Source: SZAS-103 sp036496805 | GTDB lineage: Bacteria; Pseudomonadota; Gammaproteobacteria; Xanthomonadales; Xanthomonadaceae | DNA: 64,000 bases | Reading direction: 5' to 3' | Assembly: GCA_036496805.1 (NCBI GenBank) | Contig: DASXKN010000005.1 | Location: 1 to 64,000, forward strand | Made by a program: the position numbers and the translations under genes | The notes under the pieces: model-generated | Databases searched by the model: none | The model's input: only the letters and a program-made list of their open reading frames with translations | Told to the model about the DNA's origin: nothing | Shown: piece by piece, positions 13,981 to 22,481 of the stretch | Numbering within the stretch: the first letter of the stretch is position 1 | How the letters are laid out: the number at the start of each line of letters is the position of its first letter

Positions 13981-14952
13981 TCAGAGCGCCGACAGTGGCG
14001 CCTGTCCGCAGGGATGGGCGGCGTCGCCGAGTTCGAACTGCACGGTGACGTGGCCGATGCCGAAGCGCTGGTCCAGCTCGCGATGGATCCGCGCGAGCAG
14101 GGCGTCGTCGAGCGTGGCATCGGGTTTCACCAGGTGCACGGTCAGCGCCACCTCGGTCGTGCTCATGCCCCAGATGTGCAGGTCATGCACAGCCTCGACG
14201 CCGGGCAGGCCGGTGAGCCACGCCTCGACCTGCTCGGGGTCGATGCGGCGCGGCACGGCATCGAGCGCCAGGTCCAGCGATTCGCGCAGCAATCCCCAGG
14301 TGCCCCAGGCGATCGCCACCACGATCGCCAGGCTGACGACCGGATCGAGCCACAGCCAGCCGGTCTGGCGCATCGCCAGCGCCGCCAGCACCACGCCCAG
14401 CGAGATCAGCGCGTCGGAGGCCATGTGCAGGAAGGCGCCGCGGATATTGACGTCGCCCTTGCGCCCGGATGCGAACAGCCAGGCGGTGAAGCCGTTGATC
14501 GCGATGCCGATCGCCGCGACCGCCATCACCACGTCGCTGGCGACGGCTTCGGGATGGCGCAGCCGCTGCACCGCTTCCCAGGCGATGCCGCCGATGCCGA
14601 TCAGCAACACCAGGGCGTTGAACAGCGAGACCAGGATCGAGGAGCGGCGCAGGCCGTAGGTGCGGCGCTGGGTCGGCAGGCGCTTGACCAGCGCGCTCGC
14701 GGCCCAGGCCAGCACCAGGCCGAGCACGTCGCTGAAATTGTGCCCGGCGTCGGCGACCAGCGACAGCGAATGCGCGATCACGCCGTATACGATCTCGACG
14801 ACGACGAAGCCCAGGTTCAGCGCGATGCCGATCGCGAACGCGCGCCCGAAATCGGCCGGGGCGTGGGCGTGGCCGTGGCTGTGGCCGTGATCGTGGGAAT
14901 GGCCATGGTCGTGGCCGTGTTCGTGATGGTGGTGGTCGTGTGCATGCGCCAT
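13981..14952 (-). CDS. czcD: Cation diffusion facilitator, ZitB/CzcD-like
   Basis: The 323-residue inner-membrane antiporter exports divalent metals (Zn, Cd, Co) to the periplasm in exchange for protons. The N terminus is extremely His/Asp-rich (MAHAHDHHHHEHGHDHGHSH, about 30 residues). Six hydrophobic segments follow, with the metal-site motifs SLVADAGHNFSD (TM2) and HMASDALISLG (TM5). The cytoplasmic C-terminal domain contains VHDLHIWGMS and VTVQFE. It sits just upstream of, and on the same strand as, czcCBA, separated by 197 nt that carry the czc promoter. Together they form a two-stage metal efflux block: cytoplasm to periplasm by the CDF, periplasm to outside by the RND system. Confidence 0.93.
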   Translation of the reverse strand: MAHAHDHHHHEHGHDHGHSHDHGHSHGHAHAPADFGRAFAIGIALNLGFVVVEIVYGVIAHSLSLVADAGHNFSDVLGLVLAWAASALVKRLPTQRRTYGLRRSSILVSLFNALVLLIGIGGIAWEAVQRLRHPEAVASDVVMAVAAIGIAINGFTAWLFASGRKGDVNIRGAFLHMASDALISLGVVLAALAMRQTGWLWLDPVVSLAIVVAIAWGTWGLLRESLDLALDAVPRRIDPEQVEAWLTGLPGVEAVHDLHIWGMSTTEVALTVHLVKPDATLDDALLARIHRELDQRFGIGHVTVQFELGDAAHPCGQAPLSAL

Positions 14953-15011
14953 GGCGCGCAGGGTAGCGGCGCGGGCGTTAGGACGCTATTACAGCCTGCG
15001 GCAAGGAGAAC

Positions 15012-15281
15012 TCACGGGTCGGCGACGTCCGCTGTCGTCGCCTGCGCGCACAGCGCGCGCTTGGCTTCAGGAGGCATGCGCCGGATCGCATGCTCGGCCT
15101 TGAGCGCGCTTGAGCGATCGGCCTGCGCGAAGGTTCCGAGCAGGCGCACCGGCGGGTGCGAACGCGTGTAGCGGGCTCCCTTTCCGGAAGCATGCTGCGC
15201 GTAGCGGCGCGCGACATCGACGGCGATGCCGGTGTAGATGCTGCCGTCGCGGCATTCGATCAGGTAGACGAACCAGGCCAT
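15012..15281 (-). CDS. GIY-YIG nuclease-superfamily protein (YhbQ/UPF0213-like)
   Basis: The 89-residue protein is essentially one GIY-YIG domain: VYLIECRDGSIYTGIA near the N terminus supplies the two Tyr-containing strands, followed by RRYAQHASGKGARYTRSH and a Glu-containing helix (ALKAEHAIRRM). Proteins of this small family are proposed DNA-repair or restriction-like nucleases, but few are characterised. Start at ATG 15281 (MAWFVYL) with GGAA upstream; an in-frame ATG at 15311 would add ten residues. It is divergent from the TfoX-like gene, with about 93 nt between starts. Confidence 0.85.
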   Translation of the reverse strand: MAWFVYLIECRDGSIYTGIAVDVARRYAQHASGKGARYTRSHPPVRLLGTFAQADRSSALKAEHAIRRMPPEAKRALCAQATTADVADP

Positions 15282-15374
15282 GGCTTGCGGTTCCCGGTTG
15301 AGCGCAGGCATTGTTCCATGCGCTCGACCATGCCGTGCGCGCAGCGCATGCTGCAGCGAGTCGCAGGAGTCGCC

Positions 15375-15881
15375 ATGCGCACCGACGAAGCCTTCATCGC
15401 CCACCTGCACGAACTGCTCGATCCGCTCGGCCGCGTCGCCGCGCGCGCGATGTTCGGCGGCTGGGGGCTGTATCTCGACGGCATCATCGTCGGCATCGTC
15501 GACGAAGGCCGTCTCTACCTTAAAACCGATGCCGAGAGCCAGCCGGAGTTCGCGGCCGCAGGATCGGCGCCGTTCGTCTACATGAGCAAGGAAGGCCCGA
15601 TGGCGATGAGCTACTGGTCGGTGCCCGACGAAGCGCTGGATGCGACCGAGGCGATGGCGCCATGGGCGCGGCTCGCGCTTGCTGCCGCGTTGCGCAAGCA
15701 GGCCGCGAAGCCGGTGAGGAAGGCGAAGGCCGCCAGGACTGCGCCAACCGCCAGGCCAGCGAAGGCGCGCAAGGCGGTCGCGAAGAAAGCGACTTCGAAA
15801 GTCGTCGCGGGCAAAAAGACGATGGCCGGCTCGATGACGGCGAAGGCAGATCGCACGGCGAATCGCCGCAAGCTGCGTTGA
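15375..15881 (+). CDS. TfoX N-terminal-domain protein with lysine-rich tail
   Basis: The 168-residue protein has a TfoX-N domain in the first 100 residues (LLDPLGRVAARAMFGGWGLYLDGI, then LYLKTD and FVYMSKEG). This is the fold found in the competence regulator TfoX/Sxy and in many stand-alone proteins. Residues 110-168 are an Ala/Lys/Arg/Thr-rich, disordered, histone H1-like tail that probably binds nucleic acid. AGGAG lies five bases before the ATG. Its role in competence here is inference only. Its 3' end converges with the diguanylate cyclase gene, 48 nt apart. Confidence 0.78.
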   Translation: MRTDEAFIAHLHELLDPLGRVAARAMFGGWGLYLDGIIVGIVDEGRLYLKTDAESQPEFAAAGSAPFVYMSKEGPMAMSYWSVPDEALDATEAMAPWARLALAAALRKQAAKPVRKAKAARTAPTARPAKARKAVAKKATSKVVAGKKTMAGSMTAKADRTANRRKLR

Positions 15882-15929
15882 GCTGATCGCATCGCGCACG
15901 CACCGGTTCGAACCCGTGCCTGGCGGTCT

Positions 15930-18900
15930 TCAGCCCGGTGGATGGACGGATGCGGTGCGCCAGATCAAGCCGCCGCGTGCGTCGAGGCGCTCGACTTCCT
16001 CGCGCAGGTCGCCCTGGGAAATGCCGGTCGAAGCGTCCGGCGGCAGGATGACCGCGCGGGCGCGGTCGCGACCTTCGCTCTTGGCGCGGTAAAGGGCGAA
16101 GTCGGCCAGTGCGATGCTGGCGTCGAGGTCGCCGACGCGCCGTGGATGCACGGGCAGGCTGGCGATGCCGACCGAACAGGTGATCCTGATCGAGGCGCTG
16201 TCGTGGCCGCGGAAGCGCCGCGATGCGAGCGCATCGCGGATGCGCTCGGCGAGCAGCAAAGCGGCGTCGATATCCAGCCGGTGCGAGACGATCAGGAACT
16301 CCTCGCCGCCCCAGCGCAGCACGCGGTCGCCGCTGCGTGTGTTGGCGCGCAGGATCTCGCCCAGCACCACCAGCACCTCGTCGCCGCGCGCATGGCCGTG
16401 CTCGTCGTTGACATGCTTGAAATGGTCGAGGTCGATCATCAGGACCGCGCCCGTCCAGTCGCGCGCGCTGGTGTGCGCGGCGGTGTCGATCGCGCGCCGG
16501 TTCGCAAGGCCGGTGAGGCTGTCGGTGCGACTGAGTTCCTCGAGCCTGGCGTTGGCGACGACCAGTTCCTGGGTGCGTTCGTCCACCGCATGCTGGAGTT
16601 CGCGCGCACGCCGGCGCAGCCCGGCGTTGTGGCGCATCACCCAGAATGCCGCGAGCACGACGAGCGCGACGAGCGCGAGCAGGCGCACCGCCGTGCGCTC
16701 GTACCAGTGCGGTGCGATGTGGATCGGCAGCGGCGCGATGCCCACGCCCCAGGCGCCCAGCGGCGGTCGCGCCTGCACCTTGAAGCTGTAGTCGCCCGGC
16801 GGCAGGTGGGTGTAGTAGGCCACGCGGCGCGCTCCGGCCTCGCGCCAGCCGGTGTCGTAGCCGTCGAGCCGGTAGCGGAACTCCAGTCGCGCCGAATCCA
16901 CCAGGCTCAGGCCGGTGTAGCCGATTTCGATGTCGCGGTTGTCGCCGGCCAGATCGAGCGGTGCGCCGCCCGGATAGTCGACGCCGCCATTGCTGACCCG
17001 CTCGATCACCGCTGCCGGTGGTGCGGCCGGCGCGGGCAGGGCGGTGGTGTCCAGCCTCACCACGCCCGCACTCGAGGCGACCCACAGCACCGGGCCTTCG
17101 CGCAGGGTGCGCGCATCGCCGCCGCCGTTGCAGCAGCCATAGCGGTGTCCGCCGGCGCCATGCTGGCTGCCGTCGACGATCACCTGGGTGCGTATCTGCG
17201 AGGGCGCGCGCGCGCTGGGATCGGGCAGGTCGGCGAGGGCGACGCGATAGACGCCGTCGATGCTGGCGACGTAGAGGTAGTCGCCGATGACGTCGAGGGT
17301 CCAGCCGTTGCGCGTCGGCAATCCCTGTTCCTTGCCGAGCAGCAGCAGGTGGCCGTCGCGCCACAGTCCGAGGCCGCGATCCATGGTCGCGATCGCGAGC
17401 AGTCCGGGCTTGAGCCAGGCCATGCGGGTGACGAAGGTGGCATCGAGCGCCTGCGCTCCGGGCAGGCGTGCCAGCGTTTCGCCCTGCACGTGGAAGATCC
17501 CGGCCTCGGTGCCGACCAGGATGTCGTCGTGCGAACGCGCGAGGATCGTGCGCACCTTCGCCGCCGCGCTGCCATCGTGCGGCCCGATGGCTTTCAGCAC
17601 GCCGCCGCGGTAACGGAACAGGCCATCGAGCGTGGCGATCCAGTGGTCGTCGCCGACGTGCTGCACGGCGTCGACCTGGTGTCCTGCTAGCGGCGCCAGT
17701 GCCGGAGGCATCGCCACGACGCCATCGCGTCGCAGCGCCAGCCCGCCACCGCGCGTGCCGATCCACAGGCTGCCGTCGGGATCTTCATCGAGGCTGTAAA
17801 CCTGGGCGCTTCGCAGCGATTCCGCGCCGACTGCCACGCCCGGCTTGCCATCCTTGTCGACCGCGACCAGGCCGTGGCTGGTGCCGAGCAGCAGCGAGCC
17901 GTCGCGGTCGCGCAGCAGGCACCAGGTGAACGGGTCGGCCATTCCCTCGCGCGCGCCGATCCGCGAGATCGCGCTGTCGCGCAGGCGCACCAGACTCTGC
18001 ACCCGGCTGCCCAGCCACAGGTCGCCTTCGCGATCCTCGTAGAGTGCGTCGATCCACGCTTGCGAAAACAGGTCGCCATCGTCCACCGTCTCCCACTGGC
18101 CGTCGGGATGGCGACGGCGCAGATGGTTCACCGTGCCGACCCAGAGGTTGCCGTTGGTGTCGAGCAGCAGGCTGCCGATCGGCTCATCGCCCGCCTGCGG
18201 CACATCAATCAGCGTATGCGTACGCAGGTCCATCCATTTCAGGCCGGCGGGCGTGCCGAGCCAGAGCAGGTCGCCTTCCTGCACGATGCGCAGCACCTTC
18301 AGCGACGGATCGGGCAGGGGAATGCGCTCGACGTGGTTCTCTTCCAGGCGCGTGACCGCGCCCAGGCCGCCGACCCAGACGATCGCGCCGTCGTGCTCGA
18401 ACGAATACGCCGGCCCCTTGATCTCCGGGTCGAGCCGCAGGCGGTCGCCTTCCACGACATACACCCCGGATTCGCTCGCCGCGAGGATGCGCTCGCGGAT
18501 GTCCTGGGTGAGGTCGAGCACCGAGACGAGCGCGCCGTCGTTGCCGACTTCGCGCACGCGTTCGCCGCCGATCCACAGCACGCCGCGCGGCGTGCCGAAC
18601 CAGACGCGGCCGTCGGCGGTGGCCAGGCTCGACGTCGGCAGGGTCGTGTCGACGCCGCTGCTGTCGCGGTCGTAGAGGGTGAAGCGGTTGCCGTCGAAGC
18701 GCGCGATGCCGTTCTGGGTTCCCACCCACAGGTAGCCGAGGCGATCCTGCGCGAGGGTGGCGACGCTGATCTGCGGCAGGCCTTCGTCCGGGCCCCAGTG
18801 GTCGAAGCGGTAGTGCTGGAAGGGGACGTTCGGATCGAGCGCGAAGGCGGGACCGACACATGCAAACGCGAATGCCAGCGTTGCAGCGCAAGCCCATCGA

Positions 18901-18968
18901 TGACAAAGACTGCGGAGCGACTCAACGACGCGACCACGCTCGGATCGGCGTGGAAACGGCGTGCCCAT
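15930..18968 (-). CDS. Two-component-type propeller sensor with GGDEF diguanylate cyclase
   Basis: The 1012-residue membrane sensor makes cyclic-di-GMP. After a signal segment (HRWACAATLAFAFACVGPAFA) come about ten Reg_prop repeats of the LG(Y/D)LWVGTxxG(L/I) type (residues 50-650) forming periplasmic beta-propellers, a Y_Y_Y domain (about 660-755), one transmembrane helix (about 758-778), a short coiled coil and a GGDEF domain. The active site reads GGEEF (about residue 887), competent for catalysis. RSGD stands five residues before it, so the inhibitory product-binding I-site is intact. The ligand is unknown. It starts 8 nt after the cyclophilin gene and is probably co-transcribed. ATG 18968 was chosen; there is no strong ribosome binding site. 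Confidence 0.92.
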   Translation of the reverse strand: MGTPFPRRSERGRVVESLRSLCHRWACAATLAFAFACVGPAFALDPNVPFQHYRFDHWGPDEGLPQISVATLAQDRLGYLWVGTQNGIARFDGNRFTLYDRDSSGVDTTLPTSSLATADGRVWFGTPRGVLWIGGERVREVGNDGALVSVLDLTQDIRERILAASESGVYVVEGDRLRLDPEIKGPAYSFEHDGAIVWVGGLGAVTRLEENHVERIPLPDPSLKVLRIVQEGDLLWLGTPAGLKWMDLRTHTLIDVPQAGDEPIGSLLLDTNGNLWVGTVNHLRRRHPDGQWETVDDGDLFSQAWIDALYEDREGDLWLGSRVQSLVRLRDSAISRIGAREGMADPFTWCLLRDRDGSLLLGTSHGLVAVDKDGKPGVAVGAESLRSAQVYSLDEDPDGSLWIGTRGGGLALRRDGVVAMPPALAPLAGHQVDAVQHVGDDHWIATLDGLFRYRGGVLKAIGPHDGSAAAKVRTILARSHDDILVGTEAGIFHVQGETLARLPGAQALDATFVTRMAWLKPGLLAIATMDRGLGLWRDGHLLLLGKEQGLPTRNGWTLDVIGDYLYVASIDGVYRVALADLPDPSARAPSQIRTQVIVDGSQHGAGGHRYGCCNGGGDARTLREGPVLWVASSAGVVRLDTTALPAPAAPPAAVIERVSNGGVDYPGGAPLDLAGDNRDIEIGYTGLSLVDSARLEFRYRLDGYDTGWREAGARRVAYYTHLPPGDYSFKVQARPPLGAWGVGIAPLPIHIAPHWYERTAVRLLALVALVVLAAFWVMRHNAGLRRRARELQHAVDERTQELVVANARLEELSRTDSLTGLANRRAIDTAAHTSARDWTGAVLMIDLDHFKHVNDEHGHARGDEVLVVLGEILRANTRSGDRVLRWGGEEFLIVSHRLDIDAALLLAERIRDALASRRFRGHDSASIRITCSVGIASLPVHPRRVGDLDASIALADFALYRAKSEGRDRARAVILPPDASTGISQGDLREEVERLDARGGLIWRTASVHPPG

Positions 18969-18976
18969 GTGCAGGA

Positions 18977-19930
18977 TCAGTGCGAGGCCGCAGGGGCCGT
19001 CGGAGTCGCCGTCGGCGGCTTGCGCACCGGGATCGGCACGTTGCACAGGTCGATGTGGCCGGCCGGGCGCAGGTACCAGTCGTCGCGGCGGTTGCGACGC
19101 GCTTCCACCGCCGCATCCCAGGTTGGCGTGTCGGTGCGCAATACCTGCAACGGCGTGCGCTCCGCTTCCGGTACGGCGGACGCGAGCCGGATCGCCTTGA
19201 TCGGCACGCGCTGTTCGGGCTTCTCGTAGAAGCCCAGCGGGCCGGTGCCGCGCGGCATCACCGAGAGCAGTTCCATGCCCTGCACGACGCGGCCGACGGT
19301 GGTGATGTTGAGGTCGAGCTGGCGCGGCGCCTGCCCGGTGACGACGTAGAGCTCGGCGCCGGTGCTGCTGTCGGGCGCCAGGTCGCGGCCCGCGCCAAGC
19401 GTGCCGTAGCAGTGAGCGAGCCAGGCCTTGCCGGTCTTCGGGTCCATGCCCGCGGGGAAACCGTCGACGAAGCCAACCTCCGGCGCATACCCGTCAACAT
19501 CCTTCAGTCGATGGAAGCCGAGATGACGAGCGTCGGCGCTGAACTCCGCCGGCACGTGCTCCTTCGCCGGCGCCAGCGGCTTGGCGTTCTTCTCGCCCGC
19601 GTTGGGATCGCCCCATTGCACGACGAAGTTGTCCTGCGAGCGGTTGATCGACACGCCGTCGAACCAGTGGTTCCGCGCGAGCGTCCTGATGTTGGCCGCG
19701 TGCTGCGGCGCGAACTGCGGCGCCAGCTCGATGATCACCCGGCCGGTCGCGAGCTCGACGTAGAGCGTGTTCGCCGGATCGAGATCGCGCCACGCCGAGG
19801 CCGGTGCGGCGTCGATGATCTGCTGTGCGGTCTTGAACTTCGGAGCGGGCGTCGCCGGATCGGCTGCGGGGCTGGCCTGCATTGCGCACGCGCACAGCAG
19901 CAGGGCGAGGGCAGGACGAGTGCGGCGCAT
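18977..19930 (-). CDS. Periplasmic cyclophilin-type peptidyl-prolyl isomerase
   Basis: The 317-residue protein has a signal peptide (MRRTRPALALLLCACAMQASPA) followed by a cyclophilin-like domain. Family landmarks are VIIELAPQFAPQHAANIRTL, NHWFDGVSINR, DNFVVQWGDP and, later, ELYVVTGQAPRQLD and VGRVVQGME. It should catalyse cis-trans isomerisation of proline peptide bonds in the periplasm. The C-terminal 70 residues are an extension, ending Pro/Thr/Ala-rich. GGAG stands five bases before ATG 19930. The gene lies directly upstream of the propeller diguanylate cyclase with an 8-nt gap, so the two probably share an mRNA; a functional link is not evident. Confidence 0.87.
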   Translation of the reverse strand: MRRTRPALALLLCACAMQASPAADPATPAPKFKTAQQIIDAAPASAWRDLDPANTLYVELATGRVIIELAPQFAPQHAANIRTLARNHWFDGVSINRSQDNFVVQWGDPNAGEKNAKPLAPAKEHVPAEFSADARHLGFHRLKDVDGYAPEVGFVDGFPAGMDPKTGKAWLAHCYGTLGAGRDLAPDSSTGAELYVVTGQAPRQLDLNITTVGRVVQGMELLSVMPRGTGPLGFYEKPEQRVPIKAIRLASAVPEAERTPLQVLRTDTPTWDAAVEARRNRRDDWYLRPAGHIDLCNVPIPVRKPPTATPTAPAASH

Positions 19931-19996
19931 GAGCGCTCCGTTGGGTGGCGGGGTGGCACGCTGCTTCGGAACAGGCTGCTCCAGAAGCGCGCTGCT

Positions 19997-20290
19997 TCAG
20001 AAGCGGTCGACGAACTCTATCACCGCGCCCAGCCGGTACGCCCGTTCCTCCGCTGCCACGCGCACCAGTTCGGCGACGTCGTCGTTCGGAGCCTCGACCT
20101 CGACGCAGTGCAGCCCGGGGCCGAAATCGTCGGACAGTCCTGCCGAACTCGAATCGCCCCAGTTGGAGTGTTGCATCACCTCGTTGACTTCCTCGACGCG
20201 TTCGATCTCCTCGTCGACGTTCTCGACGTGGTGGATCACGTCCTGGGTATCGTCCTCGCTGGCGGTGATGCGGAAGCGCACGGTGGGCAT
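19997..20290 (-). CDS. Small acidic protein of unknown function
   Basis: The 97-residue protein is not recognised. It begins PTVRFRITASEDDTQDVIHH and is strongly acidic through the middle (VENVDEEIERVEEVNEV). It has alternating beta and helix-like segments and ends YRLGAVIEFVDRF. No signal peptide, Cys motif or membrane segment is seen. GGAG lies eight bases before ATG 20290, supporting it as a real gene. It sits 66 nt upstream of the cyclophilin gene on the same strand. A cytoplasmic ferredoxin-like fold is plausible from the pattern but unproven. Confidence 0.6.
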   Translation of the reverse strand: MPTVRFRITASEDDTQDVIHHVENVDEEIERVEEVNEVMQHSNWGDSSSAGLSDDFGPGLHCVEVEAPNDDVAELVRVAAEERAYRLGAVIEFVDRF

Positions 20291-20428
20291 GGCACGGCTC
20301 CACGGAAGAACGGAAGCTGACCCAAGAGTACGCCAGCCGGAGCGCGATTGTGTGATGTCGCGACGGGTTTGCAGGTCGCATCGTGTCGTCGCATGATCGG
20401 ACATTGGGGACGGCGATGCTGCGCGGCG

Positions 20429-21049
20429 TCAATCGCCGCGACGCGCGTTCGCTGCGGGCAGCTCCAGCGCCACCGCGTCGCGCGCCAGCGAAGGCGCCAG
20501 GTAGCCATTGGATCCGCAGGCCGCGAAGCCGGCATCGGCGAAGACGCGGCGGTAGTACGCGGCGCTGCGACGCACAAAGCCGAGCCGGTCGCCTTCGATC
20601 GCATCGTCGCGGCAGAACACCTCGATCCACGCCAGTCCGCCGCACAGCTCCGCGAATCCCGACAGGCCGCGGCGCAGTTCGCCGGCGCCGACGTAGTGGA
20701 GGACGTCCGAACAGACCAGCAGGTCGACCGGTGGCCCGAAGCGCAACTGTTCGAGCTGGGCGAAACGCGCGAGCCGCAGGTTGCGCCGGGCGCCGTAGCG
20801 CGCGACGGCGTACTCGCTGCTGTCCACCCCGAGATACTCGAGCCCGGGCCGCAACTTCAGCAGCGGCGCGCGCCACGTGCCTTCGCCGCAACCGACGTCG
20901 AGCACGCTGCGCAGCGGCCGCCCGAGGTAATACTCGGCCATCGCCACCGCCAGCGCGGCCTTGCGGCGAAGCAGCGCGGCGCGACCGATGGCGGCTCCGC
21001 CTTCGCGGTACCAGCGATCGAAGTAACGGCGGTCGTAGCGCTTGGGCAT
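20429..21049 (-). CDS. Class I SAM-dependent methyltransferase
   Basis: The 206-residue protein starts MPKRYDRRYFDRWYREGG and has methyltransferase motif I as SVLDVGCGEGTWR (about residues 48-60), motif II around LGVDSSEYAV and the post-motif strand VDLLVCSDVLHYV (about 108-120). It transfers a methyl group from S-adenosylmethionine to an unknown substrate. The 11/27-type core and short length suggest a small-molecule or lipid substrate, which is inference only. It is divergent from the first REC-like paralogue, with a 95-nt gap containing a short palindrome. Confidence 0.85.
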   Translation of the reverse strand: MPKRYDRRYFDRWYREGGAAIGRAALLRRKAALAVAMAEYYLGRPLRSVLDVGCGEGTWRAPLLKLRPGLEYLGVDSSEYAVARYGARRNLRLARFAQLEQLRFGPPVDLLVCSDVLHYVGAGELRRGLSGFAELCGGLAWIEVFCRDDAIEGDRLGFVRRSAAYYRRVFADAGFAACGSNGYLAPSLARDAVALELPAANARRGD

Positions 21050-21096
21050 CGGGGTCCACGATGAACCGCGTCGTCGTGGATGCGACGCGCGGGGTC

Positions 21097-21109
21097 GACT
21101 ATTCTAGTC
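21097..21109. promoter_or_regulatory. Palindromic divergent promoter element
   Basis: GACTA-TTC-TAGTC is a perfect inverted repeat between the divergent methyltransferase and REC-like genes. Read on the minus strand it contains TAGAAT, a good -10 box for the methyltransferase; on the plus strand it gives TATTCT for the other gene. One element may therefore serve both promoters. Confidence 0.35.
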
Positions 21110-21144
21110 GGCCATGGTGCATGGCATGTGGCCGCAGCGATTTC

Positions 21145-22323
21145 ATGACGACGAAACGGATCATCGATTGCATCGGCGCGAGCGACGAGGACGTCGCCCA
21201 CCTGCGCCTGCTGCTGCGCGCCGCGGTGATCCACCTGGAAGACGCCTGGCGCTGGGGCGCCGAGAACCGCGCCGACCTGGTGATCGTCGACACCTCCACG
21301 CTGACCGGCGACGACGCCCTGCGGCGCACCCTGCAGCGCGGCATCGCCTGCGCCCAGCTCGTCGCGGCCGACGCGCCGACGCCCGAAGGGCGCTACCTGC
21401 GCAAGCCGCTGCGCCGCCACGATCTGGTCACCCTGCTCAATGGCATCGGCGGCAGCGTCGTGGCGCCGCTGGATCTGGTCACCCAGGGCGACGATTTCTT
21501 CGATCTGGACCTTGGCGATGCGACGGCCGGCGAGGACGCGCCCGATATCGAATTCAGCCTGCGCCGCAGCGAGCGCGAACGCGAGAACGACGCCTTCGAA
21601 TCGATCTTCCACCGCGATCCGGATGCCGACAAGCCGCAGTTCCTGATGCCGGAAAAGCTCGAGGCCGGCACCGGCGTCGAGTTCGTGCGCGACGCCACGG
21701 TGCGCAGCGAGTCGCGCGCGGACTCCTACGGCAACCCGTTTGCCCGCGAGGCCCTGGACGAGGCGAACATCGACCCGTCGTTCCGCCACGACCTCGCCGA
21801 GCAGGTCAACGACAACGAAACCTATCCCCTGGTCGACTTCCTCGATCCGGGCCTGCTCGGCGGCCCGGCGCGGATCTCGCTGCCGGGGGAGGTGTCGCTG
21901 GTGCTCGATCCGAAGGAACGGGTGTTCCATGCCGAGGGACGGCTGCCTGCGCTGCAACCCTATTTCCGCGAGCCGCTGCGTGTCGGCGACTGGAAGCGGC
22001 TGATCATCTCCGACCTGATGGCAGTGCGGATCCGTGCGCCGGCGCGTCCTTACCTGCGGCTGGTGTGGATGGACCGCTACCTCAAGTCCGACGGTTACCT
22101 GGCCGCGCACCTGGATCCGGGCGGCACCTACCGCCTTGCACGCTGGCTGGAACTGGCGCAGGACTTTCCGCGCGCCTTCCGCATCGGCACCCACATGATG
22201 ACGCCGCTGCGCCTGCACGAGATCGCGCGCGTGAGCGGGGCCTCGCTGGCCGAAGTGTTCGACGTGGTCAATGCCTACGAGGCGGTCGGCTATGTCGAAT
22301 GGACGCGGCGCGAGCGCTTCTAG
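21145..22323 (+). CDS. REC-like domain protein of unknown function, paralogue A
   Basis: The 392-residue protein is not a recognised family. Residues 1-110 look like a divergent response-regulator receiver: an acidic pair in CIGASDEDVAHLRLLLR, an Asp ending the strand DLVIVDTS, and the Lys-Pro of YLRKPLRRHDLVTLL. Residues 110-235 are an acidic, low-complexity linker. Residues 235-392 form a conserved domain (YPLVDFLDPGLLGGPARISLPG, LDPGGTYRLARWLELAQDFPRAF, LHEIARVSGASLAEVFDVVNAYEAVGYVEW) whose end resembles a helix-turn-strand module. No signal peptide or membrane segment is seen. Paralogue B (22482-23648) follows in tandem with the same architecture. ATG 21145 was chosen because the shared region begins there; an in-frame ATG at 21121 is possible. 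Confidence 0.7.
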   Translation: MTTKRIIDCIGASDEDVAHLRLLLRAAVIHLEDAWRWGAENRADLVIVDTSTLTGDDALRRTLQRGIACAQLVAADAPTPEGRYLRKPLRRHDLVTLLNGIGGSVVAPLDLVTQGDDFFDLDLGDATAGEDAPDIEFSLRRSERERENDAFESIFHRDPDADKPQFLMPEKLEAGTGVEFVRDATVRSESRADSYGNPFAREALDEANIDPSFRHDLAEQVNDNETYPLVDFLDPGLLGGPARISLPGEVSLVLDPKERVFHAEGRLPALQPYFREPLRVGDWKRLIISDLMAVRIRAPARPYLRLVWMDRYLKSDGYLAAHLDPGGTYRLARWLELAQDFPRAFRIGTHMMTPLRLHEIARVSGASLAEVFDVVNAYEAVGYVEWTRRERF

Positions 22324-22403
22324 CGCAGCGGCGCCCGGCCGGGCCAGATGTCGCCCCCGGAGCGGGTTTTCCAGACGGGTGTCGGAGTCGCCGCGACCTG
22401 ACT

Positions 22404-22409
22404 TAGAAT
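22404..22409 (+). promoter_or_regulatory. Possible -10 box upstream of paralogue B
   Basis: TAGAAT lies 72 nt before the start of the second REC-like gene, inside the 158-nt gap between the paralogues. No convincing -35 box is seen 17 nt upstream. It suggests the second gene can be transcribed on its own. Confidence 0.3.
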
Positions 22410-22481
22410 CGACAACCCGCACACCGTCCTCGCCGCTCCCGCCATCCGCCCATCCCGGTACCGCCCGCCGCGACCATCCGC

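Noticed and set aside
15895..15920. GGTTCGAACC motif resembling a tRNA T-arm between tfoX-like and GGDEF genes
   Set aside because: It is the centre of a small hairpin between convergent genes. No acceptor, D or anticodon arm can be folded around it, so it is not a tRNA or an attachment site.
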